From an uncultured Glaciecola sp. (lineage in GTDB: Bacteria > Pseudomonadota > Gammaproteobacteria > Enterobacterales > Alteromonadaceae): a stretch of DNA of 64,000 nucleotides. A model generated the notes under the pieces. The model ran no database searches. It was given only the letters and a program-made list of their open reading frames with translations, and was not told the origin of the DNA. Where the stretch lies: contig NZ_CALJHY010000007.1 of NCBI RefSeq assembly GCF_937770335.1, positions 1 to 64,000 on the forward strand, given 5' to 3'. Made by a program: the position numbers and the translations under genes. Each line of letters begins with the position of its first letter. Position 1 is the stretch's first letter. Of the stretch, positions 22,905-32,231 are shown piece after piece.

Positions 22905-23393
22905 TTACGCTGGTGTTAACAAGGACTTGCATTTCTGGCAACGATAACGTTGCTTGCCGCGCGTCACTTTATTATGACGGACGATGCTCAACATGATTAA
23001 GTTATCGCAGTCGCATCGATATGCAAAGTCCTGCATACCAACGTCGGCGACATCAAATTTGTGAGTGACGTGTGCATCTAAATTGAATAGAGAGCGCATA
23101 ATACTCTGCCATTCTATGCCATGTGGTTTTACTTTTCCAAATTTTTGATAGCAAATTATATGCGCCACTTCATGTGGAATTACCTGATGCAAAAAATCGT
23201 CGAAGTTCTGTTGAAAGAGGGTCTTATTTAATTTGATCTCATTTTTGTGTAAATATGCACTTCCCGCAATTTTACCTCGCTGATTTAAGATAACAGAGGG
23301 GACTTTGAAGCTTGTTGAAAAGTAAGCTTCAGCAAGTTGACAGCTTTTTTCAATTGCCGTTTTTGCATTGTCGATAAGGTTGGTATCATTCAT
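22905..23393 (-). CDS. sprT: SprT family zinc metalloprotease-like protein
   Basis: A 162-residue SprT. The zinc site HEVAH is at 74-78 with a further His at about 91 (PHGIEW), the SprT arrangement. The C-terminal zinc ribbon has paired cysteines (YRCDCD near 127 and CQKC near 152). The family resembles the eukaryotic DNA-protein crosslink protease Spartan; the role of the bacterial protein is poorly known. It lies downstream of sppA, separated by a strong hairpin. Confidence 0.92.
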   Translation of the reverse strand: MNDTNLIDNAKTAIEKSCQLAEAYFSTSFKVPSVILNQRGKIAGSAYLHKNEIKLNKTLFQQNFDDFLHQVIPHEVAHIICYQKFGKVKPHGIEWQSIMRSLFNLDAHVTHKFDVADVGMQDFAYRCDCDNLIMLSIVRHNKVTRGKQRYRCQKCKSLLTPA

Positions 23394-23417
23394 TGTTGTA
23401 TTTTACTGCAGGCATAA

Positions 23418-23447
23418 AAAACTGGACAGTCGAAACTGTCCAGTTTT
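23418..23447 (-). terminator. Terminator after sppA
   Basis: A perfect 13-bp inverted repeat (AAAACTGGACAGT / ACTGTCCAGTTTT) with a 4-base loop that reads TTCG on the minus strand, a very stable tetraloop. It ends in T residues on the minus strand, directly after the sppA stop. Confidence 0.85.
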
Positions 23448-23503
23448 ATGTTTATAGCCAATTGCACTATGTTAATCACTACATAGTGAGTAAATAACAA
23501 CGA

Positions 23504-25369
23504 CTAGTCAACTTGACATTCAATGCACATTGCATAGGTTGCTAACGGGTCATTTAATTGCGTGAATTGCTTTAAGTCTGCATCTACTTTAGCCAATATT
23601 TCTTGGAAAGCGCTTGTTTTTGGTTCAACATCTAAACCAGAAAATATCGCTGCTGTTCCTGTTAAAAAACTCTGCCAGAATAATTCTTTGTCAGACATTT
23701 TTCTAGCAATATACTTGGTATCATAGTCTTCTAATTCAGCTAATCCAGCGGCTGCTTCTATCGCATCCTGCAAGTTCCCTAATTTATCTACTAAACCAAG
23801 CTCTAATGCTTGTGTACCAATCCATACTCGACCTTGGGCGATTTGGTCAACGGCCTGCGTTGTCATACCGCGTTCAGTCGCAACGAGGTTAATAAAGCGT
23901 TCGTAGCCACGTTCGATGTTCATCTGGATAATTTGCTTGATGCCAGGAGAAAGTCCTCGTGTTGGGCTCATGCCAGCTAATTCTGTCGTACCTACGCCAT
24001 CGGTTCTTACACCAACATATTCCAAGGTTCTTTCAAACGTAGTCATCATCCCGAAAATACCGATAGATCCGGTTACGGTACTTGGTTCAGCGAAAATTTC
24101 GTCAGCACTTGCCGATATCCAATAACCGCCAGATGCTGCATATGTTGCCATTGAAGCAACTACGGGTTTACCTGCAGCCTTGATTAAGTCGATTTCTTTG
24201 CGGATAACTTCAGACGCAAATGCACTGCCGCCGCCAGAATCTACTTGTAGTACAACGGCTTTTACTTTCTCGTCTAAACGCGCTTCTCTTAATAATGCTG
24301 CAGTACTGTCACCACCTATAGTGCCTGGCTTTTGGTTACCATCTAAAATAGTTCCTTTAGCAATAACAATGGCCACTTTATCCTTGGATGATTCAGGCAA
24401 TGCAATTTTTGGTGTGATTAGGCCTAAATACTTCTCGTAGTCAACAGTGTCAAAACCTTCTTTTGTATCCGCTTCACCCAGCAAAGCAACCATTTCTTCG
24501 CGGAACTCATTACGCGATCTTAAACCATCCACCCATCCATTTTGTAGGGCATATTCAGCAAAGTCGCCGTTAACAGATTCAAATTTTGGAATCAATTGGT
24601 CCATCTTTTCATCAAAGTTACTTACATCCATATTTCTTGCGATCGCAACATCTGATTTGTACTGTGACCAGAGTTCGTTCATCCACGCTTCGTTTGCAAG
24701 TCGCGCTTCCGCAGACATATCATCGCGCAGATAGGGTTCTACTGCAGATTTAAATTTACCGACCTTGAATACGTGGACAGAGGCCCGCAGTTTTTCTAAG
24801 CCTTCTTTATAATACATCCTATAACGGCCATAACCTTCAATAATCATTGCACCCATGGGATTCAAGTAAAGCTTGTCTGCATGTGCGGCTAGATAATATT
24901 GATTTTGTCCGTAATAATCACCCATTGCATAAACAGGTTTGCCGGACGTTTTAAAATCAGTCAGTGCTTCAGCTACTAGACGCATTTTGTCTAAACCGCC
25001 GCCACCAAGTCCACCTAATTGCAAGACTAGGGTTTTAATACGCTTATCTTCCTTAGCGTTATTAATAACCTTAACTAAATCTCTTACCAGTATTTCTGGA
25101 TTATCAGTACCTTGACCAAATGCTTCGGCTGCAAATTTTTCAGCTGGGTCCACATATTGCTGCTCAATTACTAGATTGCCAGTGAGGTTTAGTACCAGTG
25201 CGCTGCTTTTAGGTACTGTTGTTTTACCACCGCCTGAATTGCTAATCCCTACAAGAATGGCAATGAGTATGATGAAAAATATAAGGTTCAACACGAACTT
25301 TCTCGTAAAGTTGATCACGTTCCAAGAACCAATGAAAAACGACTTGGTCCAGCTTTTTTTCTCTGACAT
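23504..25369 (-). CDS. sppA: Signal peptide peptidase SppA (long form)
   Basis: A 621-residue membrane serine protease that degrades cleaved signal peptides. A single N-terminal membrane segment (VLNLIFFIILIAILVGIS, about 26-43) is followed by two S49 domains in tandem, as in the 67-kDa E. coli enzyme. The general-base Lys lies in the first domain (VGKFKSAVEPYLRDDMS) and the nucleophile Ser in the second (TYAASGGYWISASADEI). Identification is secure. A small ORF on the same strand ends 85 bp upstream. Confidence 0.96.
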   Translation of the reverse strand: MSEKKSWTKSFFIGSWNVINFTRKFVLNLIFFIILIAILVGISNSGGGKTTVPKSSALVLNLTGNLVIEQQYVDPAEKFAAEAFGQGTDNPEILVRDLVKVINNAKEDKRIKTLVLQLGGLGGGGLDKMRLVAEALTDFKTSGKPVYAMGDYYGQNQYYLAAHADKLYLNPMGAMIIEGYGRYRMYYKEGLEKLRASVHVFKVGKFKSAVEPYLRDDMSAEARLANEAWMNELWSQYKSDVAIARNMDVSNFDEKMDQLIPKFESVNGDFAEYALQNGWVDGLRSRNEFREEMVALLGEADTKEGFDTVDYEKYLGLITPKIALPESSKDKVAIVIAKGTILDGNQKPGTIGGDSTAALLREARLDEKVKAVVLQVDSGGGSAFASEVIRKEIDLIKAAGKPVVASMATYAASGGYWISASADEIFAEPSTVTGSIGIFGMMTTFERTLEYVGVRTDGVGTTELAGMSPTRGLSPGIKQIIQMNIERGYERFINLVATERGMTTQAVDQIAQGRVWIGTQALELGLVDKLGNLQDAIEAAAGLAELEDYDTKYIARKMSDKELFWQSFLTGTAAIFSGLDVEPKTSAFQEILAKVDADLKQFTQLNDPLATYAMCIECQVD

Positions 25370-25454
25370 TTTGTTAATTTACCTTTTAGTTTCCTTCATG
25401 GACGATGTTATCGAATCGACATGAAAAACGAAAATATTTAAATGTAATTGTTTG

Positions 25455-25628
25455 TTACGGTTTAGTCTGTTGCTCACCTAACCAAGCTTGAATTATTTGC
25501 GCTATCACTTTGTGATCTTTACTCGCGTAGGTCATTAACAGATCGCTTTGACGTTTTTGTATATGCGGTGCCTTAGCATGCTTGCGCATTATGTTTTGAA
25601 GCGGTCTTCGTTTTTTTTGTTGCTGCAT
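25455..25628 (-). CDS. Small basic hypothetical protein (57 aa)
   Basis: An ATG-to-TAA frame of 57 codons on the minus strand, just upstream of sppA. The protein is basic at the N-terminus (QQQKKRRPL, MRKHAKAPHIQKRQ) and ends in an amphipathic helix (SKDHKVIAQIIQAWLGEQ). A GAAG sits about 6 bases before the ATG. It fills an otherwise empty gap and its composition looks protein-like, but I do not recognise a family. It could be an unannotated small gene co-transcribed with sppA. Confidence 0.5.
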   Translation of the reverse strand: MQQQKKRRPLQNIMRKHAKAPHIQKRQSDLLMTYASKDHKVIAQIIQAWLGEQQTKP

Positions 25629-25794
25629 AATAACTTCACGAGTTGTGCTTTCTTTTGCGTACCACCTTACATTACACTAGAGTATACCAAACCATGCTAT
25701 ATGCCTACGTTGGTTTGCAGAATAATACCTTTGGCTATCTATGCAATCTTAGTTAGGTCATATAATTTATACATCATTTTTTTTGGAGTCGAAT

Positions 25795-26346
25795 GTGCAA
25801 GCGTTAGATCTATTGCTAAACCGAAGTTCTCAACCCAGATTGACCGCACCAGCGCCGGAAGGAGTTGTCCTTGAAAATATAATGCAAGCAGCTTTGCGAG
25901 CGCCTGACCATAGATGTTTAACCCCTTGGCAGTTTATCGTTTGCAAGGGGAAAGGACTTATTAAATTAGGCGAAATATTTGAGGCGTCAGCAATAAGTTC
26001 GGGCGCAGAGCAAGCTATTATCGACAGAGCGACACAGCTTCCACTGCGAGCACCAATGGTGATAGTGGCTATTTGTAAATACAAAGAAGACGACAAGGTC
26101 CCATGGGTGGAGCAGGTCGCTTCGACTGCTTGTGCTGTTCACAGTATGCAAATGGCGGCATTAGCTCAGGGATTTCAAGGCGTTTGGCGATCGGGTAGCT
26201 ACGCGCAAGACAAGATTGTAAAAGACGCGTTCGATTGTTTTGAACATGATGAGATACTTGGTTTTTTGTATGTTGGAAGTAGTAAGTTAAAAACCATGCC
26301 TAAACCACAGCGAGAAAGCGCTAAGTATTTTGATATTTGGGAATAA
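25795..26346 (+). CDS. ydjA: Nitroreductase family protein YdjA
   Basis: A 183-residue FMN-dependent oxidoreductase matching E. coli YdjA along its length: MQALDLLLNR, RAPDHRCLTPWQF, LPLRAPMVIVAI, WVEQVASTACAVHSMQMAALAQGFQGVWRSG, GFLYVG. The GTG at 25795 has a TTGGAG site 6 bp upstream and aligns with the E. coli start. The physiological substrate is unknown. It is divergent from sppA, its usual neighbour in E. coli as well. Confidence 0.93.
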   Translation: MQALDLLLNRSSQPRLTAPAPEGVVLENIMQAALRAPDHRCLTPWQFIVCKGKGLIKLGEIFEASAISSGAEQAIIDRATQLPLRAPMVIVAICKYKEDDKVPWVEQVASTACAVHSMQMAALAQGFQGVWRSGSYAQDKIVKDAFDCFEHDEILGFLYVGSSKLKTMPKPQRESAKYFDIWE

Positions 26347-26461
26347 TTACCGTGCACATTTTAAAAGTAATTTGAACTGTTCTAAATTAATGCCTAGATA
26401 TACTTTGCTTTGTAAAATAACGTATCCATTTAAAATACGGCGTTAAACAGTCTGCATTATT

Positions 26462-26494
26462 AAAAGGCCTTTGCGCAAGCAATGGCCTTTTAAA
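26462..26494 (+). terminator. Terminator after ydjA
   Basis: The stem AAAAGGCC pairs with GGCCTTTT, with an inner TTGC/GCAA helix capped by GCAA, then T residues. It lies between ydjA and the converging reductase gene and could work in both directions. Confidence 0.75.
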
Positions 26495-26567
26495 TGCTCT
26501 TATAAAAGCTCTTGAAGTATTACGTGGTGTCGCAACTAATAAATGAAGCGCGCACCCATTATGTGTT

Positions 26568-27752
26568 CTACGCTTCTATCTTGAAAATAAGTCCTGCATT
26601 GTCTTGTAAACGTTTTATTAACGCATTACCTAATGCTGGAGCGGCTGTATAAAACCCACCATCAATATTTTCATAATGTTCAACTAAACATAATGCGCTT
26701 TCTGCAATCATTCGGCACGTTGAGCCATAGCCAGGGTCAAGAGTACCTGCAACGCTTGCTATATGCGTTTTACCATTACTGTCTTGACCAACAAACATAA
26801 GGTCATAGAAACCGTTATCTCGTTCTTCCTGCGAAGGACCTTCGCCTGGCTTAGGACCGTCATCACCACCCAACGATTTATCGTTGGCCACTGCGTTTGC
26901 TGCTGCTTCTCCGCGCTCGCCGGGACCTGTCAACATCATTTCATCATATTTGAAATTATGTCCATACTGATAGTCCAATAACATATTTGAACGGTGCACG
27001 TTGCGCGTGTTAATTGCCGCCATAATAAACGGTGCAACCCAACTTCCTAAAGCTTCATCGAAATAGGGTTTGTCACCATTCGGTTGCTCTACTGGATTGG
27101 TTGTTGAGGCCAAAGAATAGGGGTTTTTTAGCACTTTCATCACACTAGGATCAGCAAATGCTGCTTTCATTGTGGCTTTTAAACTAGCTGCAGTGCCACC
27201 TGAGAATTTGCCTTGCATTTTGCGCACTCTACCTTTGATATACTCAAGCGGTGAACCCGTTTCGGCAATTACCTTTTGCTGTAAATGGTATACCCCAAGA
27301 TCAAAAGGAATAGAGTCAAAACCGCATGAAAATATAATCTTTGCCCCACTGTTTTGCGCTTGCGTTTGGTATTTCGCAATCATCTCGTGCATCCAGGTTG
27401 GTTCCCCACAAAGGTCAACATAACCAGTACCGGAAGCGGCGCATGCGCGGACTAAATTTTCACCGTATATTTGATAAGGGCCTACCGTTGTTAATACAAC
27501 AGCAGTTTGCTCGACTAATTTGGCAATGCTATCTACATCATTTCCGTTAGCTTCGATTAATGGTGTGTTGGCTGGGGCATTTAATTGATCTCGGACTTCA
27601 GCTAGTTTTTCGAGGTTTCTTCCTGCCATTGCCCAGCTAATTTGTTTATTACCTGCGTATTGACTCAGAAAATATTCGACGACTAGTTTGCCTGTAAAAC
27701 CAGTGGCGCCGAAAATTACAACATCATATTTTTTATTTGCGGTATTTAGCAT
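26568..27752 (-). CDS. Saccharopine dehydrogenase-like NAD(P)-binding reductase
   Basis: A protein of about 394 residues with an N-terminal Rossmann fold (VVIFGATGFTGKLVVEYFL). It belongs to the saccharopine dehydrogenase-like group that includes the mycobacterial trans-acting enoyl reductases. Supporting blocks are WAMAGRNLEKL, LTTVGPYQIYGENLVRACAASG, YVDLCGEPTWM and CGFDSIPFDLGVY. The actual substrate is unknown; lysine metabolism is unlikely. The ATG at 27752 is chosen for the AAGAGA site before it. An unusually long inverted repeat lies just upstream and may be its operator. Confidence 0.82.
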   Translation of the reverse strand: MLNTANKKYDVVIFGATGFTGKLVVEYFLSQYAGNKQISWAMAGRNLEKLAEVRDQLNAPANTPLIEANGNDVDSIAKLVEQTAVVLTTVGPYQIYGENLVRACAASGTGYVDLCGEPTWMHEMIAKYQTQAQNSGAKIIFSCGFDSIPFDLGVYHLQQKVIAETGSPLEYIKGRVRKMQGKFSGGTAASLKATMKAAFADPSVMKVLKNPYSLASTTNPVEQPNGDKPYFDEALGSWVAPFIMAAINTRNVHRSNMLLDYQYGHNFKYDEMMLTGPGERGEAAANAVANDKSLGGDDGPKPGEGPSQEERDNGFYDLMFVGQDSNGKTHIASVAGTLDPGYGSTCRMIAESALCLVEHYENIDGGFYTAAPALGNALIKRLQDNAGLIFKIEA

Positions 27753-27767
27753 GCATATCTCTTTAGT

Positions 27768-27824
27768 AAAATATTGTCGACTTAGGCCATAACTATACGA
27801 CTGATGTTTAGTCGACAATATTTT
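27768..27824. promoter_or_regulatory. Long inverted repeat upstream of the reductase gene
   Basis: Two perfect 15-base arms (27768-27782 and 27810-27824, core ATTGTCGAC) face each other across 27 bp. They lie 16-72 bp upstream of the reductase start. This could be a two-site operator or a leader hairpin; no regulator gene is adjacent. Confidence 0.5.
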
Positions 27825-27858
27825 TTTAGATTATTTATGCTTATCACTCAAACTTGTT

Positions 27859-29295
27859 TTAAGAGATAGTCACAATTTTACATGCATTCGTAGCACCTAC
27901 CGTTTCCATACGGTCGCCGTAAGTTAAAATAACTTGGTCGCCAATTTGCAATAAACCTGATTCTTTTAGCGCCTCTATAACATCAAATGTTAACGCACCA
28001 GGCAGGCTCTTTGTTGAATCGAAATATAAGGGGATTACACCGCGGTAAAGTGCCATCATATTCAATGTTGCAATATGTCTCGACATTGCGATTATAGGTA
28101 AAGATGTTGTGATCCTGGACATTAACTTAGGCGTTGTGCCACTCTCGGTGAGACCAATAATCGCCTTAATTGTAGATAAGTGATTAGCTGCATATACCGC
28201 CGACATTGCTGTGGTTTCGCTTACATCTGTGAAAAATTCATCTAACCTGTGTTTAGATATTTGAACGCTGGGGTGTAATTCAGCACCATCACACACACGG
28301 GCCATTGCTTTGACTGTTTCTACTGGGTATTTACCAGCAGCAGTCTCAGCAGAGAGCATTACTGCATCTGTTCCGTCTAGCACTGCGTTGGCTACATCCA
28401 TTACTTCAGCGCGCGTTGGCATCGGGCTTTCAATCATTGATTCCATCATTTGCGTCGCGGTAATCACAACACGGTTTAACTGCCTTGAGCGTGCAATTAA
28501 TTTCTTTTGGACACCGACAAGTTCAGCGTCACCAATTTCCACACCTAAATCGCCACGTGCAACCATGACGGCATCGGATGCCAGAATAATATCATCCATC
28601 GCGGCCTCGCTAGCAACGGTTTCTGCGCGTTCAACCTTGGCACAAATTTTAGCGTTGGAGCCTGCTTGTAATGCAAGTTCACGCGCATAATTTAGGTCAG
28701 CGCCTGAGCGAGGAAAAGAGACTGCTAAATAATCAACACCAATTTCGGCAGCGGTAAGAATGTCACGCTTGTCTTTTTCTGTTAGGGCGTCGGCCGTCAA
28801 TCCACCGCCTTGACGGTTGATACCCTTATTATTTGATAATTTGCCGCCGACAGTGACCGTGGTAATCACTTTTCGGCCATCAACACGGGTGACCATAAGC
28901 TGAATTCGACCGTCATCTAGTAATAATAAATCACCTTCGCTTACATCATCGGGTAGTGCTTTGTAATCAATACCAACGATTTGATTTGTGCCTGCATTGA
29001 CGTCTAACTCGGCATCTAGCGTAAATGTTTGGCCGATATCTAATTGCACAACTGAGTCAATGAAGCGGGAAACACGTATTTTAGGACCTTGGAGGTCGCC
29101 TAAAATAGCCACATATCTGTTTAATTTTTTTGCCGCAATCCGCACTTTATTCGCGCGCTCAATATGGTCTTGAGCATTACCATGCGAGAAATTCATTCTA
29201 ACCACGTTTACACCTGCTGCAATGATGGCTTCAATCATTTCTTGGGTATCAGTTGCAGGGCCTAGAGTGGCTAGTATTTTTGTTCTACGCGACAT
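27859..29295 (-). CDS. pykA: Pyruvate kinase (PykA type)
   Basis: A 478-residue pyruvate kinase, converting PEP and ADP to pyruvate and ATP. The start is [16 protein letters not shown], followed by VRMNFSHG (substrate and K+ binding), the signature AKVERAETV with its catalytic Lys, [11 protein letters not shown], and ATQMMESMI. The sequence is nearer to E. coli PykA (AMP-activated) than to PykF by its length and end. The ATG at 29295 is preferred over a TTG four codons upstream. A HexR-like site lies between it and hexR. Confidence 0.96.
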   Translation of the reverse strand: MSRRTKILATLGPATDTQEMIEAIIAAGVNVVRMNFSHGNAQDHIERANKVRIAAKKLNRYVAILGDLQGPKIRVSRFIDSVVQLDIGQTFTLDAELDVNAGTNQIVGIDYKALPDDVSEGDLLLLDDGRIQLMVTRVDGRKVITTVTVGGKLSNNKGINRQGGGLTADALTEKDKRDILTAAEIGVDYLAVSFPRSGADLNYARELALQAGSNAKICAKVERAETVASEAAMDDIILASDAVMVARGDLGVEIGDAELVGVQKKLIARSRQLNRVVITATQMMESMIESPMPTRAEVMDVANAVLDGTDAVMLSAETAAGKYPVETVKAMARVCDGAELHPSVQISKHRLDEFFTDVSETTAMSAVYAANHLSTIKAIIGLTESGTTPKLMSRITTSLPIIAMSRHIATLNMMALYRGVIPLYFDSTKSLPGALTFDVIEALKESGLLQIGDQVILTYGDRMETVGATNACKIVTIS

Positions 29296-29373
29296 ATGGT
29301 TACTCAATTTATGTTGTGGTTTCGGGAGTGTGTATTACTTTATTTGCAAACGGTGACTGTTTTAATTTAAAAC

Positions 29374-29388
29374 TGAAATAAGCTTACA
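29374..29388. promoter_or_regulatory. Candidate HexR operator upstream of pykA
   Basis: TGAAATAAGCTTACA resembles the HexR palindrome (recalled as TGTARTWWWAYTACA) with three mismatches, at positions 3, 9 and 10. It is 79 bp before the pykA ATG, just beyond the hexR stop. It is the weakest of the four sites seen here. Confidence 0.45.
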
Positions 29389-29389
29389 A

Positions 29390-30241
29390 TTAATTTTCTG
29401 TTTTATTAAAACGACTGCCTCGTAAGGTGTCTTTGACTCTTTTTAAATTCTCTCTGAACTTGGTACCGCGACGCAGCGTAAAACCAGTTGCTAAGACATC
29501 AATTAATGTTAACTGCGCAATACGCGATGCCATCGGCATATAGAGGTCAGTATCTTCAGGAACCGCCAGCGAAAGCACGTAATTACATTCTTTGCTCAAT
29601 GGACTGTCAGCAGAAGTAATGCCGACCACAACTGCATCGTTTGATCTCGCTATTTGCGCGATTTCAACCAAGCTTTTCGTTCTGCCTGTGTGAGATATTA
29701 AAACCACGACATCTTCTTCGGTGCAATTCATGCAACTCATACGTTGCATTAACGTATCTTCAAAATAGACGACGGGTACATTGAATCTAAAAAATTTATT
29801 GAGCGCATCATGAGCAACCGAAGAAGATGCTCCCATGCCAAAAAATGAAATCTTTTTGGCTTGCGTTAATAGATCCACCACCCGATTTACAGTAGCTATA
29901 TCAATAGACTGACGAGCTACCTCTAATGACGCCATTGTAGACTCGAATATTTTATTGGTGTATTCGGTTGGACCGTCAAATTCGTCAACATGACGATTCA
30001 CATATGGCGTGCCATTGGCAAGACTTTGCGCTAGATGCAATTTAAAGTCAGGGTATCCTTTCGTGTCTAATCGTCTACAAAACCGATTGACCGTTGGTTC
30101 ACTAACATTCGACATCTTAGCTAATGTTGCAATGGAAGAATGAATAGCCACTTGTGGATTAGCAAGAATGACTTCTGCTACTTTTTTCTCTGACTTACTG
30201 AAATCAGCTTTTTGTCGTGTGATTTGTTCGAGTATATTCAT
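29390..30241 (-). CDS. hexR: HexR, RpiR-family regulator of central carbon metabolism
   Basis: A 283-residue regulator with an N-terminal HTH_6 DNA-binding domain (residues 1-75; FSKSEKKVAEVIL, MSNVSEPTVNRFCRRLD) and a C-terminal SIS sugar-phosphate-binding domain (about 120-250; FFGMGASSSVAHDALNKF, VLISHTGRTKSLVEIA). It aligns with E. coli HexR from MNILEQI, so the ATG at 30241 is used and not the start 11 codons upstream. HexR generally binds 2-keto-3-deoxy-6-phosphogluconate and controls zwf, edd-eda, gap and pyk genes, which are its neighbours here. Confidence 0.96.
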   Translation of the reverse strand: MNILEQITRQKADFSKSEKKVAEVILANPQVAIHSSIATLAKMSNVSEPTVNRFCRRLDTKGYPDFKLHLAQSLANGTPYVNRHVDEFDGPTEYTNKIFESTMASLEVARQSIDIATVNRVVDLLTQAKKISFFGMGASSSVAHDALNKFFRFNVPVVYFEDTLMQRMSCMNCTEEDVVVLISHTGRTKSLVEIAQIARSNDAVVVGITSADSPLSKECNYVLSLAVPEDTDLYMPMASRIAQLTLIDVLATGFTLRRGTKFRENLKRVKDTLRGSRFNKTEN

Positions 30242-30344
30242 TATTATTATCTCGCTAAAGAGGCTTTTATTCACTCTCTTTGTTATTTTTAGCGTGCTCC
30301 AAGTAAATTCGAAAATTCTATTGGCTGCTCACGAACAGTTAAAC

Positions 30345-30359
30345 TGTAATAATACTACG
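30345..30359. promoter_or_regulatory. Candidate HexR operator near hexR
   Basis: TGTAATAATACTACG differs from the recalled HexR consensus TGTARTWWWAYTACA only at the last base. It lies 104 bp upstream of the hexR ATG, so it could mediate autoregulation. Confidence 0.6.
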
Positions 30360-30623
30360 ATTATTTTTAGCGTTTGTCATTTTTGTTGTAACTTTTTGAC
30401 AAAACTAATTAACATTTAAATGCCTTTTGACCTAAATATTACATCTTATGATGCGAATATATAACGGATGTCTGGTCAGAAATATCGATGTTTATGGTTA
30501 GTATAGGTACTATAAATAATGAATTGTATGATTTATATGGTGACGGCGACTTTGGTATTTTAAAAAACCAAATGCAGGTCTTAGTTTTTGTTAAAGAGTT
30601 TGGTGTTTTACGCTTGTAATAGT

Positions 30624-30638
30624 TGTAATATTACTACA
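30624..30638. promoter_or_regulatory. Candidate HexR operator upstream of zwf
   Basis: TGTAATATTACTACA matches the recalled HexR consensus TGTARTWWWAYTACA at every position. It lies 76 bp upstream of the zwf ATG, where HexR would control the whole zwf-pgl-edd-glk-eda operon. Confidence 0.75.
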
Positions 30639-30713
30639 TTTGTTGTTTACTATACGCAAGAAATACTTGTCAATAATTAAAATGTTGCATGAAAATGGTG
30701 CACAGAGGCTACT

Positions 30714-32222
30714 ATGATTAAAGATACTGAGGCAATCAATTCTGGTTACGAACCCATTGATTTTGTCTTATTCGGCACCCTTGGTGACTTAGCAAGTCGC
30801 AAACTACTTCCTTCTCTCTATCAGCTTGAAAAAGCCAACCTGTTAAATAGCGACACCAATATCATCGGTGTCGCACGTCAAGATATGCCGCAAGCAGATT
30901 ATGTTGCGAAAGTGAAAGAAAATATCGCCAAATTTTTAGGTGAAACTTTCTGCGCTGAAACATGGCAACGATTTGAACAGCGTCTCGATTACGTTCAAAT
31001 TGACATGAAGAATGCGGAAGATTATTCAAAGCTTTGTGAACATGTAGATGTTTCGCGCACTATGGTTTGTTATTTCGCGACCCCTCCCTCTATCTATGGC
31101 GATATTTGTAAAGGAATGAATGCGGCTAAGGTAATTGATCTTAGCGTAAGAGTGGTGTTAGAGAAGCCCATTGGTCATGACTTAGCGTCGTCAAAAGTGA
31201 TTAATGAGCAAGTTGCGGAGTATTTCACAGAAAGACAAATTTACCGTATTGATCATTATCTCGGTAAAGAAACGGTATTGAATTTGATCGCATTACGCTT
31301 CGCAAACAGTATTTTTGCAACTAACTGGGATCATAATTGTATTGATCACGTGCAAATAAGCGTCGCTGAATCGGTCGGTATTGAAGGACGGTGGGGTTAC
31401 TTTGATGACGCGGGTCAAATGCGCGATATGGTACAAAACCACCTTTTACAAATTCTCTCTCTTGTAGCTATGGAGCCCCCTACGACTTTAGATGCCGATA
31501 GCATCCGTGATGAAAAGCTAAAAGTACTCAAAGCGCTGCGCCCAATCAATTCAACGAATGTCGCTGAAAAAACGGTTAGAGGCCAATATGTCGCTGGATT
31601 CGTGCGCGGTGAAGAAGTGCCTGGGTATCTAGAAGAACCAGATGCTAATGAAAAAAGTAAGACTGAAACCTTTGTTGCCATAAAGGCTGAAATTGACAAC
31701 TGGCGCTGGGCGGGTGTCCCTTTTTACTTGAGGACAGGCAAACGCCTACCCAATAAAACGAGTGAAGTTGTTATTTATTTTAAGCGTCAACCGCATAATT
31801 TGTTCAGTGATAGCTTTAATACGCTACCTCAAAATAAGTTAGTGATCCGGCTACAACCAGATGAAGGTGTTGAAATAACGGTTATGAATAAAGTGCCTGG
31901 TTTGACAAGTTCTCGTTCTATGGATTTGCAGAAGTCTAAACTCAACTTAAGCTTTTCAGAAGCCTTTGAGGCCGAGCGCATTCCTGATGCATATGAAAAA
32001 CTGTTGTTGGAAGTCATGATTGGTAACCAAGCGCTATTTGTGCGCCGAGACGAAATAGAACAAGCCTGGACGTGGGTTGACTCTATTAAAGCTGCTTGGG
32101 ATAAAAGTAATGAGCCTGCCGAAAGCTACCAAGCTGGCACATGGGGACCCGTATCTTCTATCGCACTGCTAGCGAAAGAAGGGCGGTCTTGGTATGAAAG
32201 CAAAATGAAGCGAAGTAAATAG
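30714..32222 (+). CDS. zwf: Glucose-6-phosphate 1-dehydrogenase
   Basis: A 502-residue enzyme that oxidises glucose 6-phosphate to 6-phosphogluconolactone with NADP+. The dinucleotide-binding GTLGDLASRKLLPSLY and the active-site RIDHYLGKE (catalytic His region) are plain. It is the first gene of a tight rightward operon; pgl starts 9 bp after its stop. Its promoter region holds a strong HexR-like site. Confidence 0.98.
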   Translation: MIKDTEAINSGYEPIDFVLFGTLGDLASRKLLPSLYQLEKANLLNSDTNIIGVARQDMPQADYVAKVKENIAKFLGETFCAETWQRFEQRLDYVQIDMKNAEDYSKLCEHVDVSRTMVCYFATPPSIYGDICKGMNAAKVIDLSVRVVLEKPIGHDLASSKVINEQVAEYFTERQIYRIDHYLGKETVLNLIALRFANSIFATNWDHNCIDHVQISVAESVGIEGRWGYFDDAGQMRDMVQNHLLQILSLVAMEPPTTLDADSIRDEKLKVLKALRPINSTNVAEKTVRGQYVAGFVRGEEVPGYLEEPDANEKSKTETFVAIKAEIDNWRWAGVPFYLRTGKRLPNKTSEVVIYFKRQPHNLFSDSFNTLPQNKLVIRLQPDEGVEITVMNKVPGLTSSRSMDLQKSKLNLSFSEAFEAERIPDAYEKLLLEVMIGNQALFVRRDEIEQAWTWVDSIKAAWDKSNEPAESYQAGTWGPVSSIALLAKEGRSWYESKMKRSK

Positions 32223-32231
32223 GAGCTTAGC

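Larger units (their letters stand above)
30242..30713. promoter_or_regulatory. hexR-zwf divergent regulatory region
   Basis: This 472-bp gap holds the promoters of hexR (leftward) and of the zwf operon (rightward). It contains two HexR-like palindromes, listed separately. I see no convincing ORF or RNA gene in it. The region is AT-rich. Confidence 0.6.

Noticed and set aside
25548-25874. 108-codon plus-strand frame overlapping the ydjA start
   Set aside because: It overlaps ydjA in another frame and the 57-codon minus-strand ORF; hydrophobic, Cys/Tyr-rich composition suggests a chance frame.
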